64,000 nt of DNA from Boswellia sacra (Eukaryota; Streptophyta; Magnoliopsida; Sapindales; Burseraceae): NCBI GenBank assembly GCA_013180625.2, contig SNVD02011111.1, positions 1-64,000 of the forward strand, read 5' to 3'. Below, piece by piece: positions 9,500-22,696 of the stretch (its first letter is position 1; each line of letters opens with the position of its first letter). Below the pieces are notes generated by a model. It was given only the letters and a program-made list of their open reading frames with translations. It did no database searches and was not told the DNA's origin. A program made the position numbers and the translations under genes.

Positions 9500-10560
9500 T
9501 TTAGCCTATCCATGTTAATGGGCTCAGTGAACTCATTCCTTTCCATGTATGATAGAATGACGGCTCCATTAGATATGACCTTCATCATAACGAATGGACC
9601 CTCTCAATTGGGTTTGAACTTCTCTCTTGGATCAAACACAGGTCTCACTTGCTTAAAGACTAACTCTCATTCTTTGAACTTCTTTGCCTTTATTATTTTG
9701 TTAAAGGCTCGAGCAACCCGTTTCTAGTATAGTTGCATGTGATACTTGACCTTCATTCTTTTCTTATCGATTAAGGCCAATTGTTCATGTCTATTATGAA
9801 TTCACTTCTCTTCAGGAACTTCTGCTTCAATTAGAATCTCGCTAATTTCATTTCTATCCTGATGGGTAGGATCGCTTTAGAACCATATATCAACGAGAAA
9901 GGCATCATGCTTGTCGAACTTCTGGGTGTTAGTCTATAACCCCATATAATGAAGAGCAACTTTGCTACCTCATCTTTATATGCCTGTACCACTTTGGCTA
10001 ACATCTTTTTTATTTTCTTATTGGTTGCTTCTATCACTCCGGAGACGACTTATGATGTTCAATTCTGTACTTCTCAAGCAAGGCTTTAGTTTCTGCTTGA
10101 AAATGCAATCCATTGTTAGTCACGACATGGTGTGGTACTCTAAATCTGCATATGATATTCTTCTCGATGAACTTCGCCATCTGCTTTATCCCTATCTTGC
10201 TATAAGACTCAATTTCTATCCATTTGGTAAAGTAGCTAATCGCTACCACCACATATCGATGCCCATTAGAGGCTGATGGCCTTATTTCGCTTATGATGTC
10301 GATGCCCTATGCAGCAAAGGGCCACAGTGCAGTGGTTGGTAAATCAAATTTTCATTGATTTTACATTGGTGACACTTCTTTACAAACCAGACACGGTCTG
10401 TCTCCATGGTTAGCTAGTAAAAGCCTTGCCTCGTAATCTTCTTCGCCAGCACTAGCCCATTCATGTGTGGCCTACATACACCACTATAGATTTCTTCTAT
10501 AAGCCTTCTTGCTTCTTTCTCATCCACACACCTCAGTTGTATCCCTTCTGGCATTCTCTT
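9500..10560 (-). pseudogene. Tat-1 integrase, decayed
   Basis: Catalytic-core remnants of a Ty3/gypsy integrase on the minus strand. The 10034-10252 block has a YFTKWIE motif and a VTNNGLHF segment around the second catalytic Asp (here Asn-Asn, so the catalytic residue is altered). The 9831-10037 block has the following helix and an SLIYGSKAILPI stretch typical of Tat integrases. Traces of the HHCC region occur at 10270-10550. Several stops separate the parts. Confidence 0.75.
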
Positions 10561-12400
10561 TTACATCACCCTCTGATGACAAGTAAATTGCTGGGCCAAC
10601 TTTCGCAATACAGCCCTATCCTTCTCGTTGGCTTTATTAGGTAAAATTCTCTTTTCTAAATATCTCTTCAAGTTATAGAACCATGGCTTCTCATCCACTT
10701 TAATTTTTGTTAAATAAGGTTCCATATAACAAAGACCCAATGCTTGTGACATCATTATTGGTCCCACTAATAATTCTTGTGTGCTTACCCAAACTGATGC
10801 CAACGAAGCCAATGCGTTAGCCATCTGATTCTCGCTTCTAGGAAGATTGTTGAAGGTGCACTGCTTAAACCTCCTAATCAATCTTCCAATGTGTTCAAGG
10901 TACGATTTTAACTTCCCTTCTTGTATATCCTAATCTTCATTGGCTTGAGAGATGACTAGTTTGGAATCTCTCAACGCTTCTACTTCATTAATACCCATGG
11001 CAATCACAAGTTCTAAACTAAAGGCATATGCTTCGTATTCAGCCATATTATTGGTGACTTTGAACTCCAACTTCTTAGTGAATGGAATCACTTCTTCAGT
11101 CGGTGACACTAGAATAACTTATATTCTAGCACCCTTGCGATTAACGGCTCTGTCAAAGAACATCCTCTATTCCACTATCGAGATTACCCCTTGATGCTCA
11201 TCTAGGAATTCTAACTCCTATGGTTCATCGTCATCGATCGGATTCATAGCCAAGAATTCTACTACTAGTCTTCCATTCACCACCTTCTTGGTGACATACT
11301 CAATATCAAATTCTAACAACTGTATTAGCCATCTTACTAACTTTCCCACTAATGCTAGTGTCTCAATTTCTTTGAGAGCCATACCATAGCCAAGCATGTT
11401 TTTTCACATAGCTATACTTTGTCTCATACGGCAACAACTTCTTGCTAAGATAATATATGACATGTTTTACACCTTTCTCATCTTCTTGTGCCAACATAGC
11501 AACAATGGCTTCTTCCTTAAGAGCAGAGTAAAGAATTAAATTCTTCTCAGGTTTTAGCGGTAAGTACTTCTTAATCTTCCCAAATGCCTCTTGGCGCTGA
11601 TCATTCTACCTTATCGACTGATCCTTTTTCAAAAGCCTGAAGATCGGTGCGTAAATGATTGTTAGTTTAAAGATGAATTGACTAATATATTGGATTTTTC
11701 CCAAAAACCCTCGAACTTCTTTTTTGGTCTTGGGTGACGGCATCTCCGTAATGGCCTTAACCTTGTCTGGATCTACTTCTATTCCTTTTTTACCAACTAT
11801 AAGTCCCAACAACCTCTTTGAAGTTACTCTGAATATACACTTCTTCAAATTTAGCCACAACTTGTATTTCTTCACCCTTTCTAGGAATATGTCTAAGGCC
11901 TCAAAATGACACTCTTGGGTTTCAGATTTTACCAACATGTCATTCATATAAACCTCTATCTCTTTATGCATCATGTTATGGAATAGCGTCGTCACCATTC
12001 ATTTGTAAGTGACCCCTGCATTCTTTAATCCAAAAGGCATCTCTTTGTAGCAATAGGTTTCCCATTCCGTAATGTAGGTCGTCTTCATCTTATCTTCATT
12101 GGCCATCATTATCCGATTGTATCTAGAAAACCCATCTACGAAAAAGAACATTACACTGGTAACAGCGTTATATAACAATACATCGATGTGAGGCAAAGGA
12201 AAATCATCCTTTGGTGAGGCCTTGTTCAAGTTCTGGTAGTCCACACGCATTTGGACCCTTCCATCCTTCTTCAGTTTTGGCATGATATTGGCTAACCATT
12301 TTGAATACTTCACCACTTCTAGAAACTAAGCTTCAATTTGTTTGGAGACTTCCTCTTTGATTTTCTAAGCCCATTCTGGTCTCATCCTTCTCAGTTTCTA
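10561..12400 (-). pseudogene. Tat-1 reverse transcriptase and RNase H, decayed
   Basis: RT blocks at 11999-12316 (VDYQNLNKASPKDDFPLPHID, PFGLKNAGVTY) and 11606-11998 are separated by one TGA at about 11999. The RT active site reads YMNDML instead of Y-x-DD. Downstream, an RNase H remnant from about 11300 to 10750 includes NNMAEYEAYA and the LPRSENQMANALASLA tail at 10790-10850. The order gag-PR-RT-RH-IN is that of Ty3/gypsy. Multiple stops make it non-functional. Confidence 0.8.
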
Positions 12401-12741
12401 CTTAACCGACTTTATATACAGATAAGTCAAAATTGTATGATCAGCAATGCTTCTCTTGATTCCAGGCATATCGTTATAGGATCAGGCGAAGACTTGTTGA
12501 TGTTTCTTAAATAATTTTTCAAATCTCTCTCTCTTTTTTCAAGAGATATATCAAATGCAATGCATTTGTGCTTAGGTTTTTTTATTGTACCAAGATTAAT
12601 GTCATGAGTTTGAATGGTATGAATTTGAAATATGCTAGTGAAATACAAATTATGATGCACAACACCATTGGGAAAGACATCACACAAGTAAGCAAAATTA
12701 TTTTTTATTGCATTAAACTTTGAAACATAAACAATGTCCTC

Positions 12742-13640
12742 TTATTCAAAGAGGTTGGGTACAAACACATCTTTATAAGATACACTCTTAATTCCTTCTT
12801 CAAAAAAAGTAGTAAGGTCGATGGAGAGGTTCATTGGCGGTGCTTGTTCTTGAGGCTTCCCCTCTTTGATGGTCATATTCTCCATTTCTCCAATCAAGTC
12901 ATTCCCCTTGAAGACTCCTACCTGAAGGATGTCTTTGAAGATCTCAAATCCAGGCTTCAACATTCCATTGAAAACCCATGGCTCAACAGCTCCCACATAC
13001 TGCGTATCTTGGGCCTTGACAAATTTGATGAATCTCCCTTTCTTGGGTTCAACGTTTTCTTCTTCCCCTTTGGATTCATAGCCCAACCCTCTTCTAGAAG
13101 TTTGGCCTCTGAAATATAGGAAGGATGGTAAACCACGTCCACTCCTCCTAAGCGCGATTCTTGGCAAGTACCCTTGTTTCTTCATTATTCTAGCTACAAT
13201 TAGGCTGACTTCATCAATCATGGCTGCTTGAAAGCCACCCATGTAAGATATTTCTCCAATCTTCACACTCAAAGCGGCTGGTGTAATCATTGCGGCTACA
13301 TGAATGGTTACAATCTCCCCATCCACATTGAATTGAATTTTCTAATATAAAGTGGAAGGAACCCCACCAAGCGGATGAAACCATGTTTGTCGCAATAAGG
13401 CAGCAAACGTGACTGGACTGTCAAGGACTGTGAATTCCATCATGACTTCGATTTGCCCAATCTTCACAAAGGCTTTGAAATTCCTATGGCACTTCTCTTC
13501 AAATCATCATAAGCCTTGATCACCATCTTACAAGGCTTGAGTTCATCTTCACTGACTCTGTATTTGTGCAGTATCTTTATAGGCACAATATTGATGTGGA
13601 CCCATCATCCACCACGATACAAGGAGATGTTTTTTTACCA
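12742..13640 (-). pseudogene. Tat-1 protease and post-protease region, decayed
   Basis: An aspartic-protease remnant shows a VDDGS active-site motif near 13600, followed out of frame by NIVPIKIL and then the FNVDGEIVTI strand at about 13310-13340, the arrangement seen in Tat proteases. The open 194-codon stretch 12742-13326 then continues through a Gly-rich RRGLGYESKG segment and a basic linker toward RT. Frameshifts near 13590 and stops near 13345 break it. Confidence 0.65.
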
Positions 13641-14311
13641 ATTTCTACGATGATAAACAATGGCTTGTTGTGATTCCTCCTTTTAAATGGTAAATCTTCA
13701 TTGGTAAAGGTGATTATTCTCTTCTCGTTTACCCCCAGTCATGTCGATCAACATTTCGCTAGTAGTGGCAACCATTAATATCTCTACCTCTACCACAGCC
13801 TTTGCCATGGCTTCTCTATGCTTTTGGGATGATATAAGCAAATCCTAAATGCTAGCATTTGCTTGAGTCTTCTTTAGTTGTTTGATCACTTGATGCTCTT
13901 CTTCTTTGGTTTCTTCCTCTTTGGCAACTTCTTTACCCTTTTCTACTATCTTCTTAGTTGGTTTCTCCTTTTCCTTATTGTGGCAAAGTCTACCACTCCT
14001 TGTCACTCTTTGGACATTCTCTTTCTCACCCCTGAGTGTTTCTCCCTCATGTGTTTCCTCAAGTCAGCCTAAAACTTTGGAAGGATCTTGACTTAAGGGA
14101 TGTCATCCCAAATCCCTATAACTCTTACCTCCTTACACCTTCTAGACAAGCTCTCTTTCGTCACAAGACTCTTATCTTGCTCCCTTTCCTAGCTTCACTA
14201 CCCTTTTTCACCTTGAGTCTTCTAGATGGCAGGCCTTTTCTAGCCTCTCTTCTGGCCATCCACTTCTTAGCAAAGGTACTTAATGGCTTCAACTTTTTTT
14301 TCTTCCTTTTT

Positions 14312-15870
14312 TTATGGCTCCTCCTCTTCTTGGTCATTGAGGTTCACAAGTTCGGGTTCTAAGCTTCGCTTGACTCCTTTCACTACAATATTAGTCCATC
14401 CACCCTTCTTGGTGTGAATCTTGGCTGTTAAAGGAATGGGCTCATCTTCCACCCTCTCAATGATCTCCTTGGGCTCTTTTAGTTCCTTAACCTTTGGCTT
14501 CTTCTTCGAGACCACCTTTCTAGTAGACGGTTCTAGCTTGGAATTCACCATTCTCTTGGCTTTCTCAACCCTACTTGATCTACTTTCTTCAAAAGAGTTT
14601 ATGAAATGCTCTTCAGTCAAGCCTGATCAAATCATATTGGTCGATGGAGGAGGCACTGGGTTGTAATTGGGCAATGGTTTACTCATTGTTTTAGGCTCAT
14701 ATGTCTTTGGGCCAGGAATTTGGTCTTTGTCGATCAAATCTTGGATCTCATAATGAAGGTGAGGGCAATCATCAATCTTGTGACCGCTCACTTGATGGAA
14801 TTCACATTTCTTATGGTGCCTCCAATTCCTTGGTAATGGATTTGGAAGCTCTCTTAGTGATAATGGCTTCAAGATCCCTTCGGCTCTCAACCTTGCAAAG
14901 ACTTTGGAAAGTAACCTTCCCTAACGACTGAATCTTCTTTATGGGGCAACAACCTTCACTACTACATGCTTAATGCTAGGCTTACTAGGTTGGTGATACT
15001 GCCCTTGACTTTTTCGAGGGTAGCTAGGGTTATTTCTCTTCTATTTAGACTCCAACTCTTATATTTGGATGTCTGAGTCATACAAGTCTTGTCTTGATAG
15101 AGAAGCTTACCAGTCTATCACTGATGAAGTTATGGGCCCCATTGATCATCATGTGAATCTGGTCCTTCTCCGCAGGCCTGGTGTTCATCTTGGCAGCTTT
15201 GGCCTTCCAACGAACTAGATATTTTGAGTAAGTCTCTTTGAGTTTTTGCCTCGTCATCTCTAAATCTCTCAATGTTATCCTTAGTTGAGTATTATGGCCG
15301 TACTATTTCACAAATTGTTAGGAATGCTCCTCCCAATCTTCTTGAACTCTTTTTGGAAGGTCATGATACCATGCTACCGTATCATCTTCTAAGGATAGCA
15401 TAAAGTATTTCAATATGTGTTCCTTCGTCAAAGGAGTGGTAGCCATGGTGGTTGCATACTACCTAAAATGCATTTTTGGGTTGCCCTCTCTATTAAACTT
15501 GGGCAAGTCTGGCAAGCAAAACTTTGGAGGCAAATCTTGATCTTCCATAAGTAAATTGTCATCTAAGTCTTTGACCCCTTTCAACCTCTTTTTCTTCAAG
15601 AGAGATTAGATCTTTTCCATGTCCTTGGCTAACTACCTGACTAATTCTAGTTCTTCCGTATTGATTGGGTTTTTCCCTATTTCTGCATTGGCTATTCTTA
15701 CCATCATCGTCACCATTACCCTCAGGTGGAGATTAGTTCATACGGTTGGACCTATTTTGTAAAGCCTCAAAGAGTTGGACCATTTGTTGTTGGATATGGT
15801 GTAGCAATCTTGTTAATTGATTCCTCTTGCCTTGTCAAACGACCACCTCATCTAACCTAAGCTATGATGG
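14312..15870 (-). pseudogene. gag: Tat-1 gag, decayed
   Basis: The gag core remnant is at 15078-15272 (KETYSKYLVRWKAKAAKM, typical of Tat gag), with degraded upstream parts to about 15870. A zinc-knuckle-like C-x2-H-x5-H-x4-C segment (CEFHQVSGHKIDDC) lies in 14627-14890. A Lys/Glu-rich linker lies in 14312-14620. The plus-strand frames over 13878-14930 are shadows of this. Confidence 0.75.
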
Positions 15871-16600
15871 TTGCAAAACAAAGGTGTTAATGCCATGCAT
15901 CTATGCATGATATGATGCATGCTCATACAAAGCCTTAGACATGCTTTCAGCCTTCCAACCTTACTCCTCCCACACACATAAGGTCGAGTCTCTTTTCCTA
16001 GAATTCTAGGCTTTTTTCCCAAGGCATCATCATGGGATGTGGGGACGTGAGATTCTCTCTTCTAATTCTAACATTCATGTTGATGTTGGATTCTTCATGA
16101 TTATCATAACATGGTTTTTTCAAAACGTCATGATAACCTTAACTCATAGCACATGTTTCTATTTTATTCTTATGGGTGACTTGACATGTGGCATTTGTTC
16201 ATGGTTTCATAAGGTTTTGAGTTGATGTTATTCTAATCATGGGGAATTCTCATCCATAAACATGCATTTCAACATGGGTTTTAGATATTCATTTTATTGA
16301 AAATTTTTAAAGTCATCTATATGGGCTTGAGTCTCAAGGGTCTAATGGTCTGGGCTCCTTCAAGAGAGATGCCCCCTTGGTCGATCTTTTTTTATACCAA
16401 TTCAATGGTACATGCTTAAAGGTGGTGATACCAACATGAGTGGTATAGGGTTCGAATGAGCCAAAGACTTCTCATGGCAATGTAACACAACTAGTTTAGG
16501 TAATTCATGCTTATTGTGTGCAAAAGTATAGTGATGTAAGGACCCATTATACCAACACTAAGTATTAGAATTTGGTATTCCCATCAAAATCAACTTCGCT
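15871..16600 (-). other. Tat-1 5' leader, no gene seen
   Basis: Untranslated region between PBS and gag of Tat-1. No convincing coding, RNA or repeat signal. Confidence 0.6.
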
Positions 16601-16620
16601 TATCCCCCGTGGAGTTGCCA
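16601..16620 (-). other. Primer-binding site of Tat-1
   Basis: Minus strand TGGCAACTCCACGGGGGATA, one base from the LTR end at 16622. It is close to the TGGCGACTCC-type PBS common in Tat/Ogre elements. Confidence 0.7.
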
Positions 16621-16621
16621 T

Positions 16622-18496
16622 TGTGAGCGGGGCTTTCATCTTGTCAGAGCATTTACAACCAGAATATTGTATCAAAGCCTCATTCGAGACTTAAGGGAAC
16701 ATAAATAAGCCATGGGTACGTCTAGAGAAAGGAGTCACCACCCAATTATTCAATTGGGAATTAATAAAGGCAATCTGATTCCTCACTTTGGGACCTAAAC
16801 TACTCTCATCCCTTCAAAGATGGCTTTGGAAAGTTAGGTATGAGTCATTCAACCCGCCCAGATAAATTCGGCTTCCACTTGGAAAATACTAAATAAAAAT
16901 AGCTGGTGTTGCTACTTAAGTGGTTCATTTAATGCACATTTTTCCATTTTTATATTCTTTAGACATGTGAGATGACTGTTCAATTGAAACAGTTATATAT
17001 TCATACAAAGAAAGAGGGAGAAGAATAGATTACATTTCCATCATATATGGGGGAAGGTGAAAGGATTACAGCATTTGTTCTTCAACAGTAAAATAATGAA
17101 ATATTCCATACATTTATATGTTTGAACATATGTTCTAAGTAATGGTCCCTCACCATCAATGTGAGCCCACCATCACTTCATGGCATCACACAATTACACT
17201 TCTTAATAATCAAACATTCATACATAAATAAACAAATTAGAAATAAAATAAAACCATAATCTAATATCGTAGCATTATAGCCTAGATTTTGATAAATTAT
17301 ATCATAGCAACTCCACCTATTACTTATTCTAGCATAATTTACGTCAATTATCATGGCATTTCTAGCCTAACATGTCATTCATGGCATATTCTAACCTAAA
17401 CATGGTAATCATGATATATTCTAGCCTAATTCAAGCAATCATCATCAAATAAGCAATTCAAGGGCAAAAAGATAATTCTTACTTATTTTATGCTATTTCC
17501 TAGTGTTCATCAAAACGAATAAATTATCCTAACATGATTCTAATCATGTGCTCTTAAACATGATTCTAAATATGTACTCCTAGGCATGTTTCTAAGCATT
17601 CGCGAAGAAAGTAAACTCCTAAGCATGATTCTAGTAAAGGAGTGATTGCGGACTTACCTAAGACACGCTTATCCATCTTGTAAAACAAATAGGGTTATAA
17701 CAATTCATAATAACCATGGCATGCTCCTAAGTATAAAATTAAACCCTAAACATGCTTCTTTTAAGTAAAAAAAATAAAAGAGAAAATGGGAGGGAGGAGA
17801 GAATTCTGCTCTCAAGAAGTACCATTTCTGGATTTAGAGCAATAAAATGCCTAAAAATCTTTATACTGGAAAAGACTTCTCAAATTCTTCAAGAAAGAGA
17901 AAAGATGATTGTATTTGATAACGATGTGTATTACAAAGTGCGAGGAGGGGGGTTTATATAGAAGAGGGGTGAAGATAAAAAAGGAAGAAACAAAACAGAA
18001 AAGGAAGGTCTATAATGAAAATTTTTGAAATTAAGTTATAAAGGGCCAGGTGGCCATCTCTAAATGGTCGGTCGACTATCTGACAGTCGGCCAGCCATCA
18101 ATAAATAGCTAGGTGGCTGTCAGATGTCGGGCAATTATTTAATGGCTGGCCGATCAATATCTCTTCAACCCTTTCCTTTTTTGCCATCCTTCGATCTAGT
18201 CCTTTTAGACATTTGCTCCTTTGATCTCACATAACGTCTTGGATTCAACTTCGATTTGTAATCCATAAATTTCTATGAAAACTAGACATATGTAGCTTCA
18301 CAATGGTATATGACTCGTCACCAGGTTCCTCCTTGATTAGTTTCTCTGATTTTTCAAAGTCACATGTCAATTTTCGAGGCTCTTCGCCAACCCCTTCTCA
18401 CCCTTCTTTTCTTGACTCTCAAGGGCATTTAGATCATTTTCTTTGCTCGACATTCATATTTATTTCATCATCAAGCCTTAAAATTCAGTGTCTACA
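16622..18496 (-). repeat. Tat-1 5' LTR
   Basis: 1875 bp, plus-strand ends TGTGAGCGGGG...GTGTCTACA (TG...CA). The left end abuts the PBS and the right end abuts Tat-2 integrase sequence. The right 340 bp match 3248-3597. It contains a minus-strand TATA (CTATATAAAC) and the GC-rich GGTCGGTCGACTATCTGACAG block at about 18040-18150. Confidence 0.8.
17953..17962 (-). promoter_or_regulatory. TATA box of Tat-1 LTR
   Basis: Minus strand CTATATAAAC within the 5' LTR, about 1.33 kb upstream (in genome coordinates) of the PBS. Probable core promoter of the element. Confidence 0.5.
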
Positions 18497-18715
18497 TCAA
18501 GACTTTAAAAGCTAAGTCCTTACTCTAGAATGGTTTCTACATACTCCTTTGTGGATCTCTCTCAACACATAATTAACATCTTTATCATTGAGACACCTTA
18601 GATAAGGCATAGAATAACCTTGTATGTAGAAGACATTATCAATTAGAAGCCGTCAATTTATCATTTGGGAGTTTCCCAGTTATTAGATAAGTTAGAATGG
18701 GATACATCCAACTCG
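18497..18715 (-). pseudogene. Tat-2 integrase N-terminal fragment
   Basis: Minus-strand reading with shifts gives PYLRCL-like (here MPYLRC), NYVLREIHKGVCRNH and RTLAFK-like segments. This is the zinc-binding approach of a Tat integrase. Coding homology stops at 18497, the Tat-1 insertion point. Confidence 0.65.
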
Positions 18716-19300
18716 GTGATTAATTCACTGCTTTTACTTCAAAAGCGGCCTCTTCAAGATGAATGCTTGGTTTCTGGATAAATTCTAGGGAGACCATCTT
18801 GAACATTTTGATTTTAGCAAAGGATGCTAACTTAGCTAAAAATTTAACTTGTGGGTTTTCTTCTCGTGGGATCCTTTCCACTTTCAATTCTTTAAAATAC
18901 TTTTTTAGCTCATTGACCCTTTGAAGATAAGCTACCATGTTGTTTCCCTTAGCTCGATATTTAGAATTTACTTGGCTTATAACTACTTGTGAATCACTTT
19001 TAAGGATTAATTTTTCAACTCCTAAGTTTTTTGCTAATCTTATTCCAGCTGAAGCTGCCTCATATTATGCTTCATTATTGGAAGCCTTTAAACTGAACTT
19101 CAAAGCATAAAACAGTTTTGTTTTTTCTAGGCTTACCAAGACAATTCCTACTCCACTACCCTTCTCATTACTACTTCCATCAATATACAATATCTAGCTT
19201 GCTTTCTCTTGGTAGTTCATAAGTGGTGAGGTTTGGTTATCTAATGCTTTCGCAGTTTGTTTGGGTACATAACTTTCTTGCCTAGGTAACATCTTACCAT
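18716..19300 (-). pseudogene. Tat-2 RNase H, decayed
   Basis: Segments include LYIDGSSNEKGSGVGIVL (about 19150-19200), a KLILKSDSQVVISQVN strand near 18980-19020, and the open block 18720-18938 with RIPREENPQVKFLAKLAS. These are the RNase H core and tail of a Ty3/gypsy element. In-frame stops are frequent. Confidence 0.7.
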
Positions 19301-20640
19301 TATCACATCCCTCTAAGCAATTGGTGAATTCAGCTATGAATTCAACGACTGCTTAAACTTTGATTGCATTTCTAGGGGAGAAAGTGATGTCAAACTCACT
19401 TATTTCAATGTTCCACTTTGTTAAGGACCTGAAAGTTCAGGTTTTTATAAGATTTGTTGCAATGGTTGATTAGTAACTACATAACTTTAGTAGGCCTGGA
19501 AGTAAGGCCTAAGCTTTCTTGAAGAAACTACCAAAGCAAGAGCTAACTTCTCCAGAGTTGAGTAATGGGTTTCTACATCTACAAGTGACTTGATTGTGTA
19601 ATAGACAAGTTTCTGAATTCCTTTAGACTCTCAAACCAATACTAAACTTACAGTACTAATAGAGACAGCTACGTATAAGTATAATGTCTCTCCCTGTTAG
19701 GGTGTCGAAAGAAGTGGAGGACTTGCTAAATAATTCTTGAGTTGTTGGAAAGCAGCCTCACATTCAACTGTCCATTCCATCTTCTTACCTTGCTTCATTG
19801 CCTTGAAGAAAGGGTGTGACTTATCTGTGGCTCTAGAAATGAACTAACTCAAAGCTACCAGCCTACCAGTCAGTACTTGCACATGTTTTAGTGTCTTAGG
19901 GGATTCCATGTTACGAATGGCTTAGATCTTATCGAGGTTAGCTTCAATGCCTCTTTGGCTTACCATGAAACCTAAGAATTTCCTCGCTAACACCCTAAAG
20001 GCACACTTTTCTGGCTTTAACTTCATATGATGCCTCCTCAGTACCTCAAAGGTTTACTTTAAGTCCTTAACATGTTTGTCTATAGTAGTGGACTTGATTA
20101 ACATGTTATCAACATAAACTTCTATATTTTTGCCAATTTACTCTTTGAATAGCTTGTTCACCAGTCTTTAGTAGGTGGCTCCAACATTCTTGAGACCAAT
20201 TGGCATGACTTTATAACAATACAATCCTTGATTTGCAATGAATACAGTATTATCTTCATCTGATGGGTACATCTTGATTTGATTGTAGTCAGAAAAGACA
20301 TCCTTGTACCTTATCAACTCAGGGCTTACTCTAGCATCTACAAGTTGGTTTATCCTCGATAATGGGTAGCTATCCTTAGGACAAGCTTTGTTTAAGTAAC
20401 TGAAGTCTATACACATTCTCCACTTACCATTGGGTTTCTGCACAAGAACAGGGGTAGCTAGCCAACTAGGATAGTTGGCCTCTCTAATGAAGTTGGCTTG
20501 CAAGAGTTTGTCTACCTTATTTGACATTACCTCATAGCGTGTTCTAGCATAAGCCCTTCTCTTATGTCTAATCGGCTTCATTGTTGGGTTAATAATCTGA
20601 CAATGGCAAATCAATGAAGGGTTTATACCTGGCATATCAT
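19301..20640 (-). pseudogene. Tat-2 reverse transcriptase, decayed
   Basis: Open block 20168-20635 holds RT fingers/palm (WRMCIDFSYLNKACPKD, VMPIGLKNVGATY). The frame continues, with stops, through an EVYVDNMLIKS active-site region near 20120 (YVDN, second Asp lost), a KCAFRV thumb segment and GRLVALS. Stops at about 20167, 20135 and further on inactivate it. Confidence 0.75.
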
Positions 20641-20727
20641 CATGGCTTCAAGCAAAGACATCCTTATACTCCTACAGCAAATCCTGCAACTTCAATTATA
20701 GTGAAAGCGATAGTTGGGTCCCAAGTT

Positions 20728-21270
20728 TCAATGACCTCTCTTCATTATCTGAATCCAAGTGATGCCGTTTATTTGATCTCGTAATTCATAGCAATCTATG
20801 GTGTTCTGGCCGAAGCTTTCGTAGAAGTCACAATACTTGGATCGATTCAGTCTTGCAGGTGCCGTTTTGTTAGGTCTTGTCTTTCTAAACAAGCTTGATG
20901 CACATGTTGCTACAAATATCTCATCTTTTATGCTATTCAAGGCTGTGTAATTAGAGAACTTGGGGCGTGGCTTATAGTCTTGACGATTTGCTTCTTGATA
21001 ATGACCCGTGCCATAGTTATTTGCTTGTTAATTGGTTGACCTATAGTTATCATCTTGGTGGGCCTCAGGTCTCCACAAAAGTGGTTGGGGTTGGGACCTT
21101 TTGTATTGTGGTTGAGGTTTTAGTTGTCTTGGACTTGATAGTTGCCTTCCGGTGAACGAACTATTCTTAGATTGATCTTTCTTGGATTTGGTGGGTTGTC
21201 CATTTTGCTTCTTATGACCTTTAGAACCGCCATTTGTTATCTTGCACCCTTTGACTAAAAGCTTCATCTG
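20728..21270 (-). pseudogene. Tat-2 gag C-terminal region with degenerate zinc knuckle
   Basis: Block 20728-20940 has YCDFYESFGQNTIDCYEL, a degenerate knuckle with His replaced by Tyr/Gln. Block 21028-21267 is a Lys/Gln/Ser-rich basic linker. Together they connect the gag core to the protease position; no clear protease active site was found here. Confidence 0.6.
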
Positions 21271-21282
21271 TTCTAGCCATGT

Positions 21283-22595
21283 TTAGGGCAGTATAGTAAG
21301 CTTTCTCATAACTAGTAGTTGGAAATCGGACAAGTATCTCCAAATCTTATTGGGCTTGAGTCCATTCATGAACAAACTCAACGTAGTGGAATCCTTGAAA
21401 GCCCCTAAACTTGTCACCTCACTGTGGTAGCGATTGACATATTCCAATGACTGGCCTTCCTTTTGCTTAACATTCCCTAACGTGCGACTATATTTATAGA
21501 TATTCCTTGATGCCTTAAAATAACTCAAGAATTGGTCACAGAAGTGTTGAAAGGTGGTTATCGAGTTTGCCCCCAAAGACCTAAACCATTGCCTGGTTGG
21601 TCCCATGAGTGTGAGCGAGAAAGCTTTACAAGACATAGCATTAGTGGGATTATACATAGCCATACATGCTTTAAAGGCTTCCAAGTGTTCGAAGGGATCT
21701 TTTTTACCATCATAGGAATTCAAGGCCAGTAAGTTGAAGTTGGGAGGGAAAGGATATCTTGCTATTGCATCTAGAAAAGGTGAGTTCAGATTGAACTCGG
21801 TGTACAAAGCTAGGATTTCCTCCTGCTTGTGCTTGTTTGAGAAGTGCCATCTCTTGTTTTAGCTTCTTGAGTTCCAACTCTTGTTTGGTAAGAGGATGTT
21901 CCCTCATATTATGATAAACATGATGTCCCTTTAAGTGGCAGTAGTGATGTCTGCCAAGTCCATTATTTCCCACCCAGTAGTTATGGTTTTCTAGCCCATT
22001 GTTTCCAGTTTGATGACCATCACGCCCCCCCATGCTCAAAGCGAGTCATTTTGTTATAATGATGTCCTCCCACTTGGTGGTTGGGGTTCCCTAGCTGGTA
22101 ACCACCATTATCATTTACGTGTCTATTCTTAAGTGAAATCCTAGATGAGGTATTTGCACGAGGCCTAGAGCTTGTAGTGTGACTATGACAATCGGGCTCC
22201 TTTCTTCCATCTTCTAGAGTAGGACCTCCCAAATTTGCTACTTGGTTTTGATTAGGACGTTGGCTCGGACCTTCCATATGAAGTCCAAAGTTGGATGTTA
22301 GGGGTACAAGCACAGGTTGTTGGTTGGGTATGGGATGGATAATAGCGTTTGTTGGGTATTGGTTAAGTCTTGTGTTTGGGTTCGTGTTTGGAGTCTTTCC
22401 TTTTCCTATCAATTCATTAAGCATTGCTTTCAGTTGAGCATTATCTTTCTTGAGGCTTCTCACTTTGACTTCCATACCCTTCATTCTTTGGTTTTTTGTG
22501 GCTTGTCTTGTCATGACTTCCCTAGTGTTCTTAGACCTGACAGCACCCGGTTGTAAGCTATTGGTGACACTAGCCTCCGCACCATCCATTTCCAT
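21283..22595 (-). pseudogene. gag: Tat-2 gag N-terminal and core regions
   Basis: Three overlapping frames. 22020-22595 is a coiled-coil-like N-terminal segment (VRSLKKDNAQLKAMLNELI). 21710-22039 is a linker with KKLKQEMALLKQAQ. 21283-21807 is the gag core (YDGKKDPFEHLEAF, RQWFRSLGANSI, EYVNRYHSEV). Frameshifts link them. The domain order and an upstream PBS at 22675-22692 fit a Tat gag. Confidence 0.75.
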
Positions 22596-22674
22596 AAAGT
22601 TTCAAAGAATATACCAAAGGGTAAAATCGGGTTTTCATACCTTAACTAAAATCGGGAACTCTGAATAGCATCAA

Positions 22675-22692
22675 TTCCCACAGACAGTGCCA
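22675..22692 (-). other. Primer-binding site of Tat-2
   Basis: Minus strand TGGCACTGTCTGTGGGAA just inside the presumed LTR end (22697), resembling the TGGCGCCGTCTGTGGGAA-type PBS of plant Ty3/gypsy elements. Confidence 0.6.
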
Positions 22693-22696
22693 AATA

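Larger units (their letters stand above)
3248..18496 (-). mobile_element. Tat-1: Ty3/gypsy Tat-lineage retrotransposon with antisense cargo
   Basis: Old, decayed element on the minus strand. Order from the 5' end: 5' LTR 16622-18496, PBS 16601-16620, gag, protease, RT/RNase H, integrase (to about 9.5 kb), then a long 3' region (about 9.5 to 3.6 kb) with two plus-strand genes and tandem repeats, then the 3' LTR start (3248-3597) cut by Athila-1. It interrupts the integrase of Tat-2 at 18497. The shared sequence of 3248-3597 and 18155-18496 is what identifies the LTR pair. Confidence 0.8.

Noticed and set aside
9512..9727. Plus-strand frames over Tat-1 and Tat-2 pol and gag (9512-11909, 12844-14931, 20967-22668)
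   Set aside because: They are complements of recognisable minus-strand pol and gag remnants.
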